Source of the DNA: Bacteroidota bacterium | Lineage (GTDB): Bacteria > Bacteroidota > Bacteroidia > Cytophagales > Cyclobacteriaceae | Length of the DNA stretch: 64,000 nt | Assembly (NCBI GenBank): GCA_016191555.1 | Contig: JACPVX010000029.1 | Coordinates: 1 to 64,000 of the forward strand | Direction of reading: 5' to 3' | Part shown: positions 26,388 to 35,471 of the stretch, in pieces | Layout: each line of letters opens with the position of its first letter | How positions within the stretch are numbered: position 1 is the stretch's first letter | Translations under genes and position numbers: made by a program | Notes under the pieces: generated by a model | The model's database searches: none | Told to the model about the DNA's origin: nothing | The model's input: the letters and a program-made list of their open reading frames with translations, nothing else

Positions 26388-27416
26388 TTAGTGATGGTCA
26401 TCGGCTGTGGCCATGCCAATGTACAATGCAGTAAACAGGGTAAATACATACGCCTGAATACCTGCCACTAACAATTCAATCAGGTTGATAAACATGACTG
26501 CAATCGAAACACCCACACCCACCACATAGCTCTGAAAGATGAACGTGAGGCAGATCAAACTCAACAACACAATGTGGCCTGCAGTAATCGCCACAAACAA
26601 ACGAATGGTTAATGAAAACGGCTTGGTAAATATGCCGATGATTTCTACGGGTAAAATGATAGGGCGCAGTGGCAGCGGCACTCCGGGCGTCCAGAAGATG
26701 TGCGACCAGTAATTTTTGTTTCCGCTGAAGTTGGTGATAATAAATGTCAGTACGGCCAGCACCAGCGTTACCGCGATGTTTCCGGTAAGGTTACCCGAGC
26801 CGGGCAAAAGACCCAACAGGTTTCCGAAAAGAATAAAGAAGAATAGTGTGAGCAGGTAAGGCAAAAACTTTTCGTAGTGGTGGCCGATGTTTGGCTTCAC
26901 AATCTCATCGCGCACGAAAACGATGATGGGCTCGATGAACGATTGAATACCCTTTGGCGCTTTGCCCGTTCTGTTTTTGGCTGATCTGGCAACTGCTGTG
27001 AGGATTAGAAATAATAGTGTGGCATTGATTAGCAACATCGCCACGTTTTTGGTGATGGAAAGATCAAAAACAGCCGTTCCGCTTTCGGTTAAATAAATGT
27101 GGTTGTGCTCTAATTTATAGCCGTTGTACTCAACGGGATTGTGGTGCTCATCAAAAAAGCGGGAAGAAAGGAACATATCCAGTCCTTTTTCGGACGAATA
27201 AACGATGATCGGCAGCGGCAAAACCAAGTGATCGGTAAAATGCCATTGATGGTCGTCAATAACGTGATGCAGGATTACCTCGTTGGGATCAAACTTCTTT
27301 GGCTCCCCTCCTTCGGTTTCGGAACCGGAGGCAAAGGACGGGCTCAAAAAGCTGGCAAATGCAACGAAAAAGAGGGTCAAAAAGGCGGTTTTTTGTATCA
27401 AAAAGGGCTTTTTCAT
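26388..27416 (-). CDS. atpB: ATP synthase F0 a subunit
   Basis: 342 residues, longer than the usual ~270 because of a signal-peptide-like N terminus (AFLTLFFVAFASFLSPSFASG) and a ~100-residue periplasmic region rich in His, as seen in Bacteroidota AtpB. The essential arginine is in PFSLTIRLFVAITAGH, and the family segment LLGLLPGSGNLTGNIAV precedes it. First gene of the operon atpB-E-F-H-A-G; atpD and atpC are not here, in keeping with the split arrangement common in this phylum. No atpI is seen upstream. Confidence 0.97.
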   Translation of the reverse strand: MKKPFLIQKTAFLTLFFVAFASFLSPSFASGSETEGGEPKKFDPNEVILHHVIDDHQWHFTDHLVLPLPIIVYSSEKGLDMFLSSRFFDEHHNPVEYNGYKLEHNHIYLTESGTAVFDLSITKNVAMLLINATLLFLILTAVARSAKNRTGKAPKGIQSFIEPIIVFVRDEIVKPNIGHHYEKFLPYLLTLFFFILFGNLLGLLPGSGNLTGNIAVTLVLAVLTFIITNFSGNKNYWSHIFWTPGVPLPLRPIILPVEIIGIFTKPFSLTIRLFVAITAGHIVLLSLICLTFIFQSYVVGVGVSIAVMFINLIELLVAGIQAYVFTLFTALYIGMATADDHH

Positions 27417-27547
27417 CGCAGTCAGAACAAAGGCTTTTAATTGGACTGCAAAACTATCAATTATCCTTTGCGAAAAAAACCCTTTTTGGAAAATTATGGG
27501 GTAAATCGGGTGCTAAACAGACTACCGAAACGGGGAGTTTCTATATG

Positions 27548-27555
27548 TATCTTTG
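27548..27555 (+). promoter_or_regulatory. -7 promoter element (TATCTTTG) for the toxin-antitoxin pair
   Basis: Perfect TAnnTTTG match, 62 bp before the start of the DUF6922-like gene. No clear TTG box at the expected distance. It is the only promoter-like element in the 201-bp gap between atpB and this gene; nothing else is seen there. Confidence 0.35.
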
Positions 27556-27617
27556 AACAAGTTTAACAAACCGCTTTATTTGATCATTGACGGATCGCCT
27601 CACAAGTATATTGAAGG

Positions 27618-27932
27618 ATGGAAGGAATGGAGACAACTAAAATCAAACCTATATTCAACAAACGCATTTTTTGGGATGTGGTGTTTGAAACCATTGACTA
27701 CGATGCGAAAGCGAACTTCGTGATTGAGCGTGTATTTGAGTGGGGCGATGTAGATGATATTCGTAACTGCCGGAGATACTATGGCGATGACAAAGTGCGC
27801 GAGGCTTTGTTAAATGCAAAATTCCTTCCGATGACTACTTTGTATTTAGCAAGTGCCGTAATTGACAGGCCCATATCCGATTTCAGATGTTACACTTTGA
27901 GACAGTCGAACCCCACACTTTTTCCGTATTAG
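27618..27932 (+). CDS. DUF6922-like putative antitoxin
   Basis: 104 residues, no signal peptide. Segments FNKRIFWDVVFETIDYDAKA, FVIERVFEWGDVDDI and RRYYGDDKVREALLNAK fit the DUF6922 family, which regularly precedes AbiEii-type nucleotidyltransferases in Bacteroidota. Its last 46 bp overlap the start of the toxin gene, so the two are translationally coupled. The role as antitoxin is inferred from this pairing. An ATG three codons further in (MEGM) is an alternative start. Confidence 0.75.
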   Translation: MEGMETTKIKPIFNKRIFWDVVFETIDYDAKANFVIERVFEWGDVDDIRNCRRYYGDDKVREALLNAKFLPMTTLYLASAVIDRPISDFRCYTLRQSNPTLFPY

Positions 27933-28513
27933 AGCAACTCATGGAGATGCCCGAACTCGAGGGCTTTTCATTAGTAGGTGGCACTGCATTGGCTCTTTTA
28001 TACGGCCATCGAAAGTCGGTTGACTTAGATTTGTTCTCCACTCAATCATTTGAAAATTCTAAGATTGTCGGTGCATTTCAAAAAAAATTCAAATCATCAT
28101 TTGATAACCGAACATCCAATCCCGGATTTGGGATTTTTTGTTTTGTGGATGACGTGAAAATTGATTTGGTCCGACATCCATTTCCCTTGATTAGGCCGGA
28201 AGAAAATAGACAAGGCCTGAGAATGTTTTCTACGGAAGATATTATCGCCATGAAAATTCAGGCCGTTCTGGGCAGGGGCAAGAAAAAAGACTTTTGGGAT
28301 ATAGCAGAACTATTGAATCATTTCACGGTTGCTGATTTTATTCAATATCACAAAGAGAAATACACTACTCAAAATTTGATGATCACGGTGCCTCAGGCTA
28401 TCTCCTATTTTGCTGATGCCGAAGAAAGCGAAGACCCCATCAGCCTAAAAAAGCAGACGTGGGAAAGCGTTCAGAAATTGATCAGTAAAAAAGTAAGCCA
28501 GTATTTGAAATAA
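27887..28513 (+). CDS. AbiEii/AbiGii-family nucleotidyltransferase toxin
   Basis: 208 residues. The nucleotidyltransferase core is visible: FSLVGGTALALLYGHRKSVDLDLFS carries the G-G-T and D-x-D of the active site (given here as GGTALALLYGHRKSVDLDLF). It is followed by the third acidic strand (FVDDVKIDLVRHPF) and the family C-terminal motif FSTEDIIAMKIQAVLGRGKKKDFWDIA (the K-x-R/K-D-F-W-D box). These enzymes are type IV toxins in abortive-infection systems. It overlaps its partner gene and is followed by the repeat region, a typical accessory spot. Confidence 0.88.
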   Translation: MLHFETVEPHTFSVLEQLMEMPELEGFSLVGGTALALLYGHRKSVDLDLFSTQSFENSKIVGAFQKKFKSSFDNRTSNPGFGIFCFVDDVKIDLVRHPFPLIRPEENRQGLRMFSTEDIIAMKIQAVLGRGKKKDFWDIAELLNHFTVADFIQYHKEKYTTQNLMITVPQAISYFADAEESEDPISLKKQTWESVQKLISKKVSQYLK

Positions 28514-28559
28514 GAATCATATCATTCACTCTGCCGATCTCCGCCACCGGAAGATGTAA

Positions 28560-29245
28560 TTGCATGGATTATACACAGACATTACAAAATCATTCATGCA
28601 TATTCGCCAATGCCTAAAGCACGCCAGCAGGTTATGCGCAGTCGCTGCAAAATCATTCAGGCAGATGAGCCCCTATCTGGAGCATGTGCGCACACGATGA
28701 ATAGACGTTGCAAATTTCTTTAGGCAAATACTCTAAGGTCGGGAGTGCATCCAAAGCTTATGCGCTGGCATTGCAAAATCATTTGGGCAAATCTTACAAT
28801 GCCTGGAGCACATGCGCAGGATTTGCGTAGGCATTGCAAAATCCTTTTGGCAAATGCTCCACTCCCCGGAGCAAGGGTGCAGGGTTGTCGTTCATCTCGA
28901 CCAATCTATTTGTGGCTTTCCAAAATTTCAGGCGCACTTGCCTTCCTTCCTCGGGCACTTTCAAAAGTCTGTTGGGGGCTTGCCAAAATCACTGGGGCAT
29001 CTGACAAAATCATTTTGGCATGCCAACGCGAATGTTTCACCCTTACCCCGGGGTGTTGCGCATGTGCTCCAAGCATTGGTTGACGGGCGCACCATACCTG
29101 CTTTTGTGACCCAGGGATTGGTTGAAGCCTACCACACCCCCTCGGGTGTGCTCCCGATATTTCGTCATCTGCGCGCGATGTTTTGTCAAGTGCCCCCGGC
29201 ATTTTCGCAAGTGCATAAAGCATTTATTGAAGCGCACGCATGATT
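28560..29245. repeat. decayed tandem repeat region, ~63-nt units built from ~21-nt sub-units
   Basis: About 690 bp with no convincing gene. From 28582 four to five units of 62-64 nt begin with a TGCAAAATCATTT-like core and carry a GGAGCACATGCGC-like block about 35 nt later. Further right the units blur into a 21-nt period. In one + frame consecutive units read RWHCKIIWANL...PGAHAQDL and RRHCKILLANA...PGARVQGC, with 21 residues per unit. Because the period is a multiple of three, several frames stay open on both strands; these look accidental. 28797-28818 and 29057-29078 are inverted copies matching at 21 of 22 bases. 29246-29354 holds nothing I recognise. Confidence 0.75.
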
Positions 29246-29354
29246 TTGGAACCCTTACGGATGAGTTCAGGAAGCCTATTTTCTCCTTCTATAGGTGCAT
29301 AAACCCACAAATCCCTTCAAAAACAAAGATTTTAGCGATTAAACTTTATCAGTA

Positions 29355-30584
29355 TCACCCCACCTTGTCCAACGCCCTCAGCTTATCTGCTTTCAGAGAT
29401 GTAATACCCACCACACCCAATGTCATCAGTCCACCGAAGATGACGGAAGGTACCACGCCCAGCAGTCGCGCGGCCACTCCGGATTCGAAAGAGCCTATCT
29501 CGTTGGAAGATCCGATGAAGATGCTATTCACGGCCGACACGCGGCCTTTCATGTTTTCGGGGGTGAGGGTGTGGATGAGGGTGCTGCGAACGATCACGCT
29601 CACGCAATCAAACATGCCGCTTAAAATCAACAGACCCATCGACAGCCAAAAGAAAGTGGATAATCCAAAGCCAATCATACACACCCCAAAGCCTGCCACA
29701 CACCACAGCAATATCTTGCCAATGCTTTTTCGGATGGGATTGCGCGTAATGTAAACGGCCATGAGCACCGCACCGATGCCTTGTGCCGATCGGAGGAAGC
29801 CCAGACCTTCTTTGCCTACATGCAAAATCTCATCGGCAAAAATGGGCAGCAGCGCTACGGCTCCACCAAATAACACGGCAAATAGATCCAACGAAATAGC
29901 GCTGAGGATAATCTGATTTTTAAATACGAACTGTATCCCTGCTTTGATCTTAGCAAAGATGCTTTGCTCTTCACTTACCGGTGGCAACTCCCGATTGGGT
30001 ATTAACACAATGCAGGTAAGTCCGAGCAACATCAACGCTACATCTACCGAATAGGCAGCGGTGATATCAAAAAATCCATATACCAAACCACCAATGATCG
30101 GTCCGCCTACAGAGGCACCTTCCCACAACGTGCTATTCCACACAATCGCATTTTGATATAAGTCGCGGCTGATCAATTGCGGCATAAATGAAAAACTGGC
30201 CGGAGATAAAAATCCACGGGCAATGCCGCTTACGAAAATGACTGCGTAAATCGGAAAGGCTCCATTCGCCAATATAAACGCTCCGGTGTTGGTGGTGAAG
30301 TAAAGCAGCGCCACCGAGCAAACCACCAATGTACTTACGCACACTACTATTATTTTCTTGCGCTCTACCACATCGGCCAAATGCCCGGCATACAATGACA
30401 CGGTGATGGCCGGAATGGCTTCCGCCAAACCAATCAGTCCGAGTGAGAGGGCATCTTTGGTGATTTCATATACCTGCCAACCTACGACCACCGCCTGAAT
30501 CATAATGGCGAGGGTAATGAACAATCGGGCGAAAACAAAAAAACGAAAGTCTCTGACTTGCAGAGCCGCGTAGGGATTACTCAT
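29355..30584 (-). CDS. MFS transporter (EntS/enterobactin-exporter-like family)
   Basis: 409 residues with about 12 membrane helices. The MFS motif A-like loop is seen in YAGHLADVVERKKII between helices 2 and 3. The first segment ALQVRDFRFFVFARLFITLA and the ATP-free architecture fit the MFS_3 (TIGR00900/EntS) group of drug and siderophore exporters. Substrate unknown. It lies 21 bp upstream of nothing on its own strand; the preceding - strand gene is the NadR-like ATPase, whose stop is 21 bp before its ATG, so both may be cotranscribed. Confidence 0.88.
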   Translation of the reverse strand: MSNPYAALQVRDFRFFVFARLFITLAIMIQAVVVGWQVYEITKDALSLGLIGLAEAIPAITVSLYAGHLADVVERKKIIVVCVSTLVVCSVALLYFTTNTGAFILANGAFPIYAVIFVSGIARGFLSPASFSFMPQLISRDLYQNAIVWNSTLWEGASVGGPIIGGLVYGFFDITAAYSVDVALMLLGLTCIVLIPNRELPPVSEEQSIFAKIKAGIQFVFKNQIILSAISLDLFAVLFGGAVALLPIFADEILHVGKEGLGFLRSAQGIGAVLMAVYITRNPIRKSIGKILLWCVAGFGVCMIGFGLSTFFWLSMGLLILSGMFDCVSVIVRSTLIHTLTPENMKGRVSAVNSIFIGSSNEIGSFESGVAARLLGVVPSVIFGGLMTLGVVGITSLKADKLRALDKVG

Positions 30585-30605
30585 GGGTAATTAAAAAATG
30601 CTATG

Positions 30606-31148
30606 CTAGTTTAAGATGGCTTGTACTGCTTCGATCGCTTTTTTACTGCGTGCCTCACGATCGCCCGAAATTTCGATGGTCGGAACACCGGTTTGTGCCA
30701 ACTCGTTGCGATAGATTTCCAGAAAGTGTTCGCGTTTATCGGGGTGCTCGCGCTGCGGATCATTCTCCCAAGGCACATCAATATTGGTGAGCAAATAGAG
30801 GTCATACTTTTGCTGGTGCATGCGCTCTAAAATTTCTTCCTCGCAGTTGCCAAATTTATGCTCGCTCCATACTTTGATCACGATGAGGTTGGTATCGCAA
30901 ATTAAGATCTTGTTGGCGCCTATCATCCACTCTTGCTCCATGCGCAACTGGCCATGGGCAATTTTTGTGAGGTCAGGCTGCGTATAGGGTTTGCCTAGTT
31001 TATTCAAGTAGGCGCGCGCATATTCTTCTACCCAGGCGGTTTTAAAATGATTGGCTAAGAATTTTGACAGATCGGTTTTGCCGGTGCACTCGGGGCCGAT
31101 GACACATACTTTCTTGACGGTGGCGCTTGCATTGGGTAAAAATGCCAT
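30606..31148 (-). CDS. NadR-like P-loop ATPase/kinase (AAA_28)
   Basis: About 181 residues from the ATG of MAFLPNASATVKK; the longer frame upstream adds a poor leader. Walker A is GPECTGKTDLS, then WVEEYARAYLNKLGKPYTQPDL, the D of LICDTNLIVIKVW and the lid region DPQREHPDKREHF. This matches the ribosylnicotinamide-kinase domain of NadR. In Bacteroidota such stand-alone domains occur near vitamin uptake genes; here neither pnuC nor a riboswitch is adjacent, so the substrate is open. Confidence 0.82.
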   Translation of the reverse strand: MAFLPNASATVKKVCVIGPECTGKTDLSKFLANHFKTAWVEEYARAYLNKLGKPYTQPDLTKIAHGQLRMEQEWMIGANKILICDTNLIVIKVWSEHKFGNCEEEILERMHQQKYDLYLLTNIDVPWENDPQREHPDKREHFLEIYRNELAQTGVPTIEISGDREARSKKAIEAVQAILN

Positions 31149-31257
31149 ACTCTTTTTCTCTCCAAAATAGGTAATAACGGAGTATAATCCACCAACTATT
31201 ATGTAATCGAGCCTGATCGTAGAGACACCCATTAAATTTATTTATCTTTCGAATTGA

Positions 31258-32709
31258 ATGAAAAGAAGAAAAGCGCTCGAACATATTGGGATTGGCCTTA
31301 CCGCGGGGATGGTGATGCCGGGTTTTTTGGCTAGCTGCCAAAAGGATGACCCGGGGCCGGAAGTTCCGTACAACGGCAACGTGATTGTGATTGGTGCAGG
31401 CGCAGCCGGATTGTACGCAGCCGATATTCTGCGGGTAAAGGGAATCAAAGTAACGGTGTTGGAGGCGGCCTCGCAGCCGGGTGGACGCGTGCGCTCGTTG
31501 CGCAACCAAACCGATGTGCAATACCAAACTTTCAGCAACGCTTCGCAAGCTGATTTTCCCATCGAGTTGGGGGCCGAAGTTATTTACGGATCGAACTCTT
31601 CGTGGGGAAAAATCATCAGCGACCTGGGTATTATCACCAAAGAAATTGACCCGACTGCCAATCGCTATGTGTTAGACAATGTGGCCAAAAAAGCGACTGA
31701 TCTTTCCGCTGATGCGGATTATCTGGCCGTGCAAAGTTTTGTGTCTTCGCTTGCCGATAATACTTCTACCGCTTCCATCAAAAATGCGGCTGGTGTATCT
31801 ACCCGTGCAGCGGCTTTGCTGAATTCACAGGCGGGAAATTTTTATGGCTCGAACGCGGATAAAATTGGCACGAAGGGATTGGCAGAATCCTTGAAACTCA
31901 TTACGCACGATCAAAAGCAGTTGACAACCTTTTCGAACCCGTGGCAAGATATTTTGCTGTCGCGATTCAACGGAATTTTACCGGAAATAAAATACAATAC
32001 GATTGTAAAAAAGATTGATTGGAGCAGCAATGTGATTACGGTTACAGACAGTAACAATAAATCGTACACCGCTACCAAGATTATTATCACTGTACCTCTT
32101 TCTGTTTTGAAAGCCGGTGGAATTACCTTCACCCCGGCACTGCCATCTTCTACCACCGGTGCCATGAGCAAATTTGGAATGGATGCTGCGGTACGCCTGG
32201 TGTTGGATTTCAAGAGTAACTTCTGGGGATTGGATTCCAGTTTCATCTGGGGCGGCACTACCGTGCCTCAATATTTTAACTCCGGATTAAATCGTAGCAA
32301 ATATTTCCGCACGATGTCGCTCACCGTTTACGGACAGAAGGCACAAGAGCTTTCTGCGCTTTCGGATTATAATAAAACATTGACGGTGTTGGCCGAGTTG
32401 GACGCGGTTTACAATGGCGATGGCACGAAATACATCAGACGCGATCTGAACAACGGCAACAACGATAGTAATATTCTTTCGCTGGTAAAAGATTGGACTA
32501 CCGATGAGTTTACCAAAGGCGGATTCTCTTATCCACTCGTGGGAGCAACGCTTCAGGATCGTAAGACATTGGCGGCTCCGGTTTCGAAGAAACTGTATTT
32601 TGCCGGAGAGGCTACGGACTTCAGTGGCGATGCGGGCTTTGTTAGTGGCGCGTTGAATTCGGCTGTTCGCGTATCGAAAGAAATTGTTGATTCCATTATC
32701 AACGCCTAA
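31258..32709 (+). CDS. FAD-dependent amine oxidase, Tat lipoprotein
   Basis: 483 residues. The N terminus MKRRKALEHIGIG has paired arginines and a hydrophobic stretch ending in LASC, so it looks like a lipoprotein with a Tat-like signal. The FAD dinucleotide fold starts at NVIVIGAGAAGLYAADIL (~residue 40), with the GGRVRS motif (~80), and ends with YFAGEATDFSGDAGFVSGAL, which closes over the flavin. Flavin monoamine oxidase family; substrate unknown. It converges with the tolC-like gene, overlapping by 4 bp. Confidence 0.9.
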   Translation: MKRRKALEHIGIGLTAGMVMPGFLASCQKDDPGPEVPYNGNVIVIGAGAAGLYAADILRVKGIKVTVLEAASQPGGRVRSLRNQTDVQYQTFSNASQADFPIELGAEVIYGSNSSWGKIISDLGIITKEIDPTANRYVLDNVAKKATDLSADADYLAVQSFVSSLADNTSTASIKNAAGVSTRAAALLNSQAGNFYGSNADKIGTKGLAESLKLITHDQKQLTTFSNPWQDILLSRFNGILPEIKYNTIVKKIDWSSNVITVTDSNNKSYTATKIIITVPLSVLKAGGITFTPALPSSTTGAMSKFGMDAAVRLVLDFKSNFWGLDSSFIWGGTTVPQYFNSGLNRSKYFRTMSLTVYGQKAQELSALSDYNKTLTVLAELDAVYNGDGTKYIRRDLNNGNNDSNILSLVKDWTTDEFTKGGFSYPLVGATLQDRKTLAAPVSKKLYFAGEATDFSGDAGFVSGALNSAVRVSKEIVDSIINA

Positions 32710-34172
32710 TCCGTCTTCTCGCTATAATTGAGGTTGCGAACGCCTGCGGCCCAATACATCGTTGCCTTCATTTTTTCATACTCCGCTTTCAGTTTTAATA
32801 GTTTTGATTGCGATAGAATGAGTTTCTCCTGCTGCACGTTGATCTTGAACAAATCACTTTCCCCATTTTCTAAATTAATCAACTCGGCACGCAACAAGCG
32901 CGTGTAGTTTTCCGCTACTTCGGTTTGCTGAGCAAGGATCTGGTTCGTATTCACAATCTGATTATACACCACATTAATCTGATTGACGATTTCGCGTTCG
33001 GCTTGGGATTGTTCCCATTGGGTACTTTGAATCTTCACTTTCGTGAGCGCGAGTTTCGCTCGTTCTTTTCGTAACAGAATCGGCATCGAGAAATCCAATC
33101 CAAACTTATAGTCTTTGCCAATCGATGGCGAGTTAAACGTTCCGTTGGGCATCAGCGGCTGGTTGATAAAATTGTAATTCAAATCGAGGCGCGGCTTCAG
33201 GTACTCTACTGCCAATTTGCGATCGATTTCCAACTGATCAATCTTGGTGCGCAACTTCACCAGCTCCGGATGATTTTGCTTCGCCAAAAAAATCAGTTCG
33301 TTCAGTGTTTGTGTAGATAATAGCTGTGCATCGGTAGGCAACAAAACAGGAGCTACATCTGCCGAGAGTTGCACCGGGTATCCGGCATTGTCCCATAAAT
33401 AATTTGAAATACGAATTCCAGAATTTAGAAACTCTAAATACGATTCCTGACGCTCTACCAATCGTTGCTGCAAAGTGATTTTCGCCTGAATGGTGTCAAT
33501 GGCCGATGCTTCACCCAAGCTGGCATCTAATTTTACACGCCTGAAGATTTCGGTGGCAATATTCGTGCTTCGGCTCAGCAACCGATAATTGTAAAAGGCA
33601 AAATACCATTGCCAATAATCTTTGGCCGCTTCCAGTAAAATCTTGTTCACTAATTTGATCTGCTCGGCCTCTGCCATTTTGGTAAACAATTTCGCTTGCT
33701 TCAATGCAGCGCGCCTGTCGTCCGTAAATAAACCACGACCCAGCGGAAGAGAAATACCTGAGGTCAGTTGGCTGTTGCCGGAGGCGCCACCCACAATATC
33801 TTCGGGATCTAAGAATTGCCCCGTGTTACGTTCAAAAGCAATTTTAGGATCGAGTGGAAACCACGTAGGAATACTCAATGAAGTTTTGAACTTATTGTAA
33901 TACTCTTTGTCTTTAAATTCTTTGATGTTTAAATCGGCTTGCACTTTCGGATCGAAGGCACCGCGTGCCATGCGTATCTCCTGACGCGCGGTTTCGTTTA
34001 ATAAGTATGCTTGCTTCACCACGGGATGATACGCTAACATAGCTGCGTACATCCCATCTACTGAAAATGGTTTGATGGAGTCGGGCAAAACAAAAACAGA
34101 GTCAAGCGAAATTTGCGCGTGAGTTGTTAACGCCAATGACAACAGCAAACAAGAAAGAATATTTTTGTTCAT
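32706..34172 (-). CDS. TolC-family outer-membrane efflux protein
   Basis: 488 residues with signal peptide (LLSLALTTHAQ). Two OEP repeats with long helices can be seen: ARQEIRMARGAFDPKVQAD in the first and ELVKLRTKIDQLEIDRKLAVEYLKPRL in the second. It forms the outer-membrane tunnel of the ABC export system encoded upstream (order tetR, abc, hlyD, tolC on the - strand, gaps of 3 to 6 bp). Confidence 0.93.
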   Translation of the reverse strand: MNKNILSCLLLSLALTTHAQISLDSVFVLPDSIKPFSVDGMYAAMLAYHPVVKQAYLLNETARQEIRMARGAFDPKVQADLNIKEFKDKEYYNKFKTSLSIPTWFPLDPKIAFERNTGQFLDPEDIVGGASGNSQLTSGISLPLGRGLFTDDRRAALKQAKLFTKMAEAEQIKLVNKILLEAAKDYWQWYFAFYNYRLLSRSTNIATEIFRRVKLDASLGEASAIDTIQAKITLQQRLVERQESYLEFLNSGIRISNYLWDNAGYPVQLSADVAPVLLPTDAQLLSTQTLNELIFLAKQNHPELVKLRTKIDQLEIDRKLAVEYLKPRLDLNYNFINQPLMPNGTFNSPSIGKDYKFGLDFSMPILLRKERAKLALTKVKIQSTQWEQSQAEREIVNQINVVYNQIVNTNQILAQQTEVAENYTRLLRAELINLENGESDLFKINVQQEKLILSQSKLLKLKAEYEKMKATMYWAAGVRNLNYSEKTD

Positions 34173-34175
34173 CGG

Positions 34176-35465
34176 CTATTCTGATTCTTTCGATTCTTTA
34201 TTTTTTGCTTTCGCTTCTTCATCCACGGGCTCCTGATACAAACTTGGAGGGAATCCGTTCAACTGACGCCACAGTTCGTACCACACGCTCACATCGTCCA
34301 ACATCACCCAACCTTTAATACCCGAGCCCATGCGAACTTGTTTCGGCCACGGAATATCTTTCTGATCGGGAATCACCAAAATGCGAAACTCACCGGGCTT
34401 TGAATTTACGTAGTCGATCACTTCTACTGTTCCTCCGAACGTTCCCACTGAAATGCTGGGCCATCCGCTAAACTGCAGTGCCGGAAAACCGTCAAACTCG
34501 ATACGCACTTTTCTTCCTCGGCTAATCAACGGTACATCCATTGCCTTCACATGCATTTCTACGGCCACATCTTCTGACTGTGGCATGATCGTACACACAG
34601 GGTCACCTTCTTTAATGGTTTCTCCGATACCCGCTTGCGTGGCTTTCACGACATAGCCCGCTTGTGGCGCCAGAATAAAATATTGCTGACTGCGAATTTC
34701 CATGTTGCTCAATTCGTTGCGCAGTTTTGCCAAGTCCGCTTGTGTGTCGAACTGCTCCGAAAGTGTATTATTCAAATCCGATTCTGCCTTATTGATTTTA
34801 TCGAGGTACTCGGCCTGCACGCGTTCAATTTCAATTTCCGCATTTACAAAATCTGCTTCACTGCCCTGGTACTTGTACTCGATGTCCTGAAATTTGGTGA
34901 GCGTAATATTGCCTGCCTCAAAAAGCTTTTTACTTCGCTCGTACTGATTTTTAAAGTTGTTGAAGCGCACGCGTTCTGCCTCCAACTTAGCTTTCGACTG
35001 ATCCATCTTGGTGCGCATACCGTCCTCCAACGCACGAATTTGGCGCTGCAGCGCTTTTGCTTTTTGATCTTTCGATTGCAGGCTTTGCTCCTTCGCGGTA
35101 ATGACTTGTTGCAGGCGCGCAAGCATCTGCGGATCAAAATACTTTTCTTTCACCTCGCTGATGATGGCGATGGTATCTGCTTTATTGACGAACTGTCCTT
35201 CTTTTATTTTCCACACTTGTATTCGACCCGCGATGGTGGTCTCTATTGTCTGCGGACGATTGCTTGGCGACAATGCCGTTACTTTTCCTTTGCCACGAAT
35301 GTTTTGCTGCCACGGCAGAAATAAAATGACAAAGAATAAAATGATCATGCCGAGCAACCACTTGGCTAATAACTTTCCGGCCAGCGGTGTTTCCAGCGAG
35401 CGCAGAGAATACAATTTCTCTTGCGGCATTTTCTCTTTGACCGAGTCAGGTGAAATGTTTAGCAT
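34176..35465 (-). CDS. HlyD-family periplasmic adaptor
   Basis: 429 residues: one N-terminal membrane helix (WLLGMIILFFVILFLPW), a biotinyl-lipoyl-like domain (RGKGKVTALSPSNRPQTIE), a long coiled-coil hairpin (~110-260, AKALQRQIRALEDGMRTKMD) and a second barrel half (ILAPQAGYVVKATQAG). Membrane fusion protein of a type I secretion-like system, directly between the ABC protein and the TolC protein. Confidence 0.94.
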   Translation of the reverse strand: MLNISPDSVKEKMPQEKLYSLRSLETPLAGKLLAKWLLGMIILFFVILFLPWQQNIRGKGKVTALSPSNRPQTIETTIAGRIQVWKIKEGQFVNKADTIAIISEVKEKYFDPQMLARLQQVITAKEQSLQSKDQKAKALQRQIRALEDGMRTKMDQSKAKLEAERVRFNNFKNQYERSKKLFEAGNITLTKFQDIEYKYQGSEADFVNAEIEIERVQAEYLDKINKAESDLNNTLSEQFDTQADLAKLRNELSNMEIRSQQYFILAPQAGYVVKATQAGIGETIKEGDPVCTIMPQSEDVAVEMHVKAMDVPLISRGRKVRIEFDGFPALQFSGWPSISVGTFGGTVEVIDYVNSKPGEFRILVIPDQKDIPWPKQVRMGSGIKGWVMLDDVSVWYELWRQLNGFPPSLYQEPVDEEAKAKNKESKESE

Positions 35466-35471
35466 ATCGGC

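Noticed and set aside
27303..27330. Hairpin-like sequence in the 5' part of atpB
   Set aside because: A CCTC..GAGG and CGGTT/AACCG stem exists, but it codes for the acidic ETEGGEPKK stretch and is not similar to the ileS element; chance is enough.
27553..27726. 57-codon frame before the DUF6922-like gene (starts TTG, KPLYLIIDGSPHKYIEG)
   Set aside because: It needs a TTG start inside the promoter element and overlaps the next gene by more than 100 bp in another frame; too weak to call, though the peptide looks protein-like.
28906..29237. Open - strand frames of 64 and 105 codons in the repeat region
   Set aside because: Heptad-like pattern comes from the 21-nt repeat; overlapping frames on the other strand are equally long, so coding is not supported.
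28745..29243. Open frames of 112 and 143 codons on the + strand within the repeat region
   Set aside because: They follow from a repeat period divisible by three; open frames occur on both strands, composition is unusual (many Cys, His, Trp), and no start signal or family match is seen.
28560..29245. CRISPR array
   Set aside because: Units are contiguous and degenerate with no constant repeat and unique spacer pattern, and no cas genes are present.
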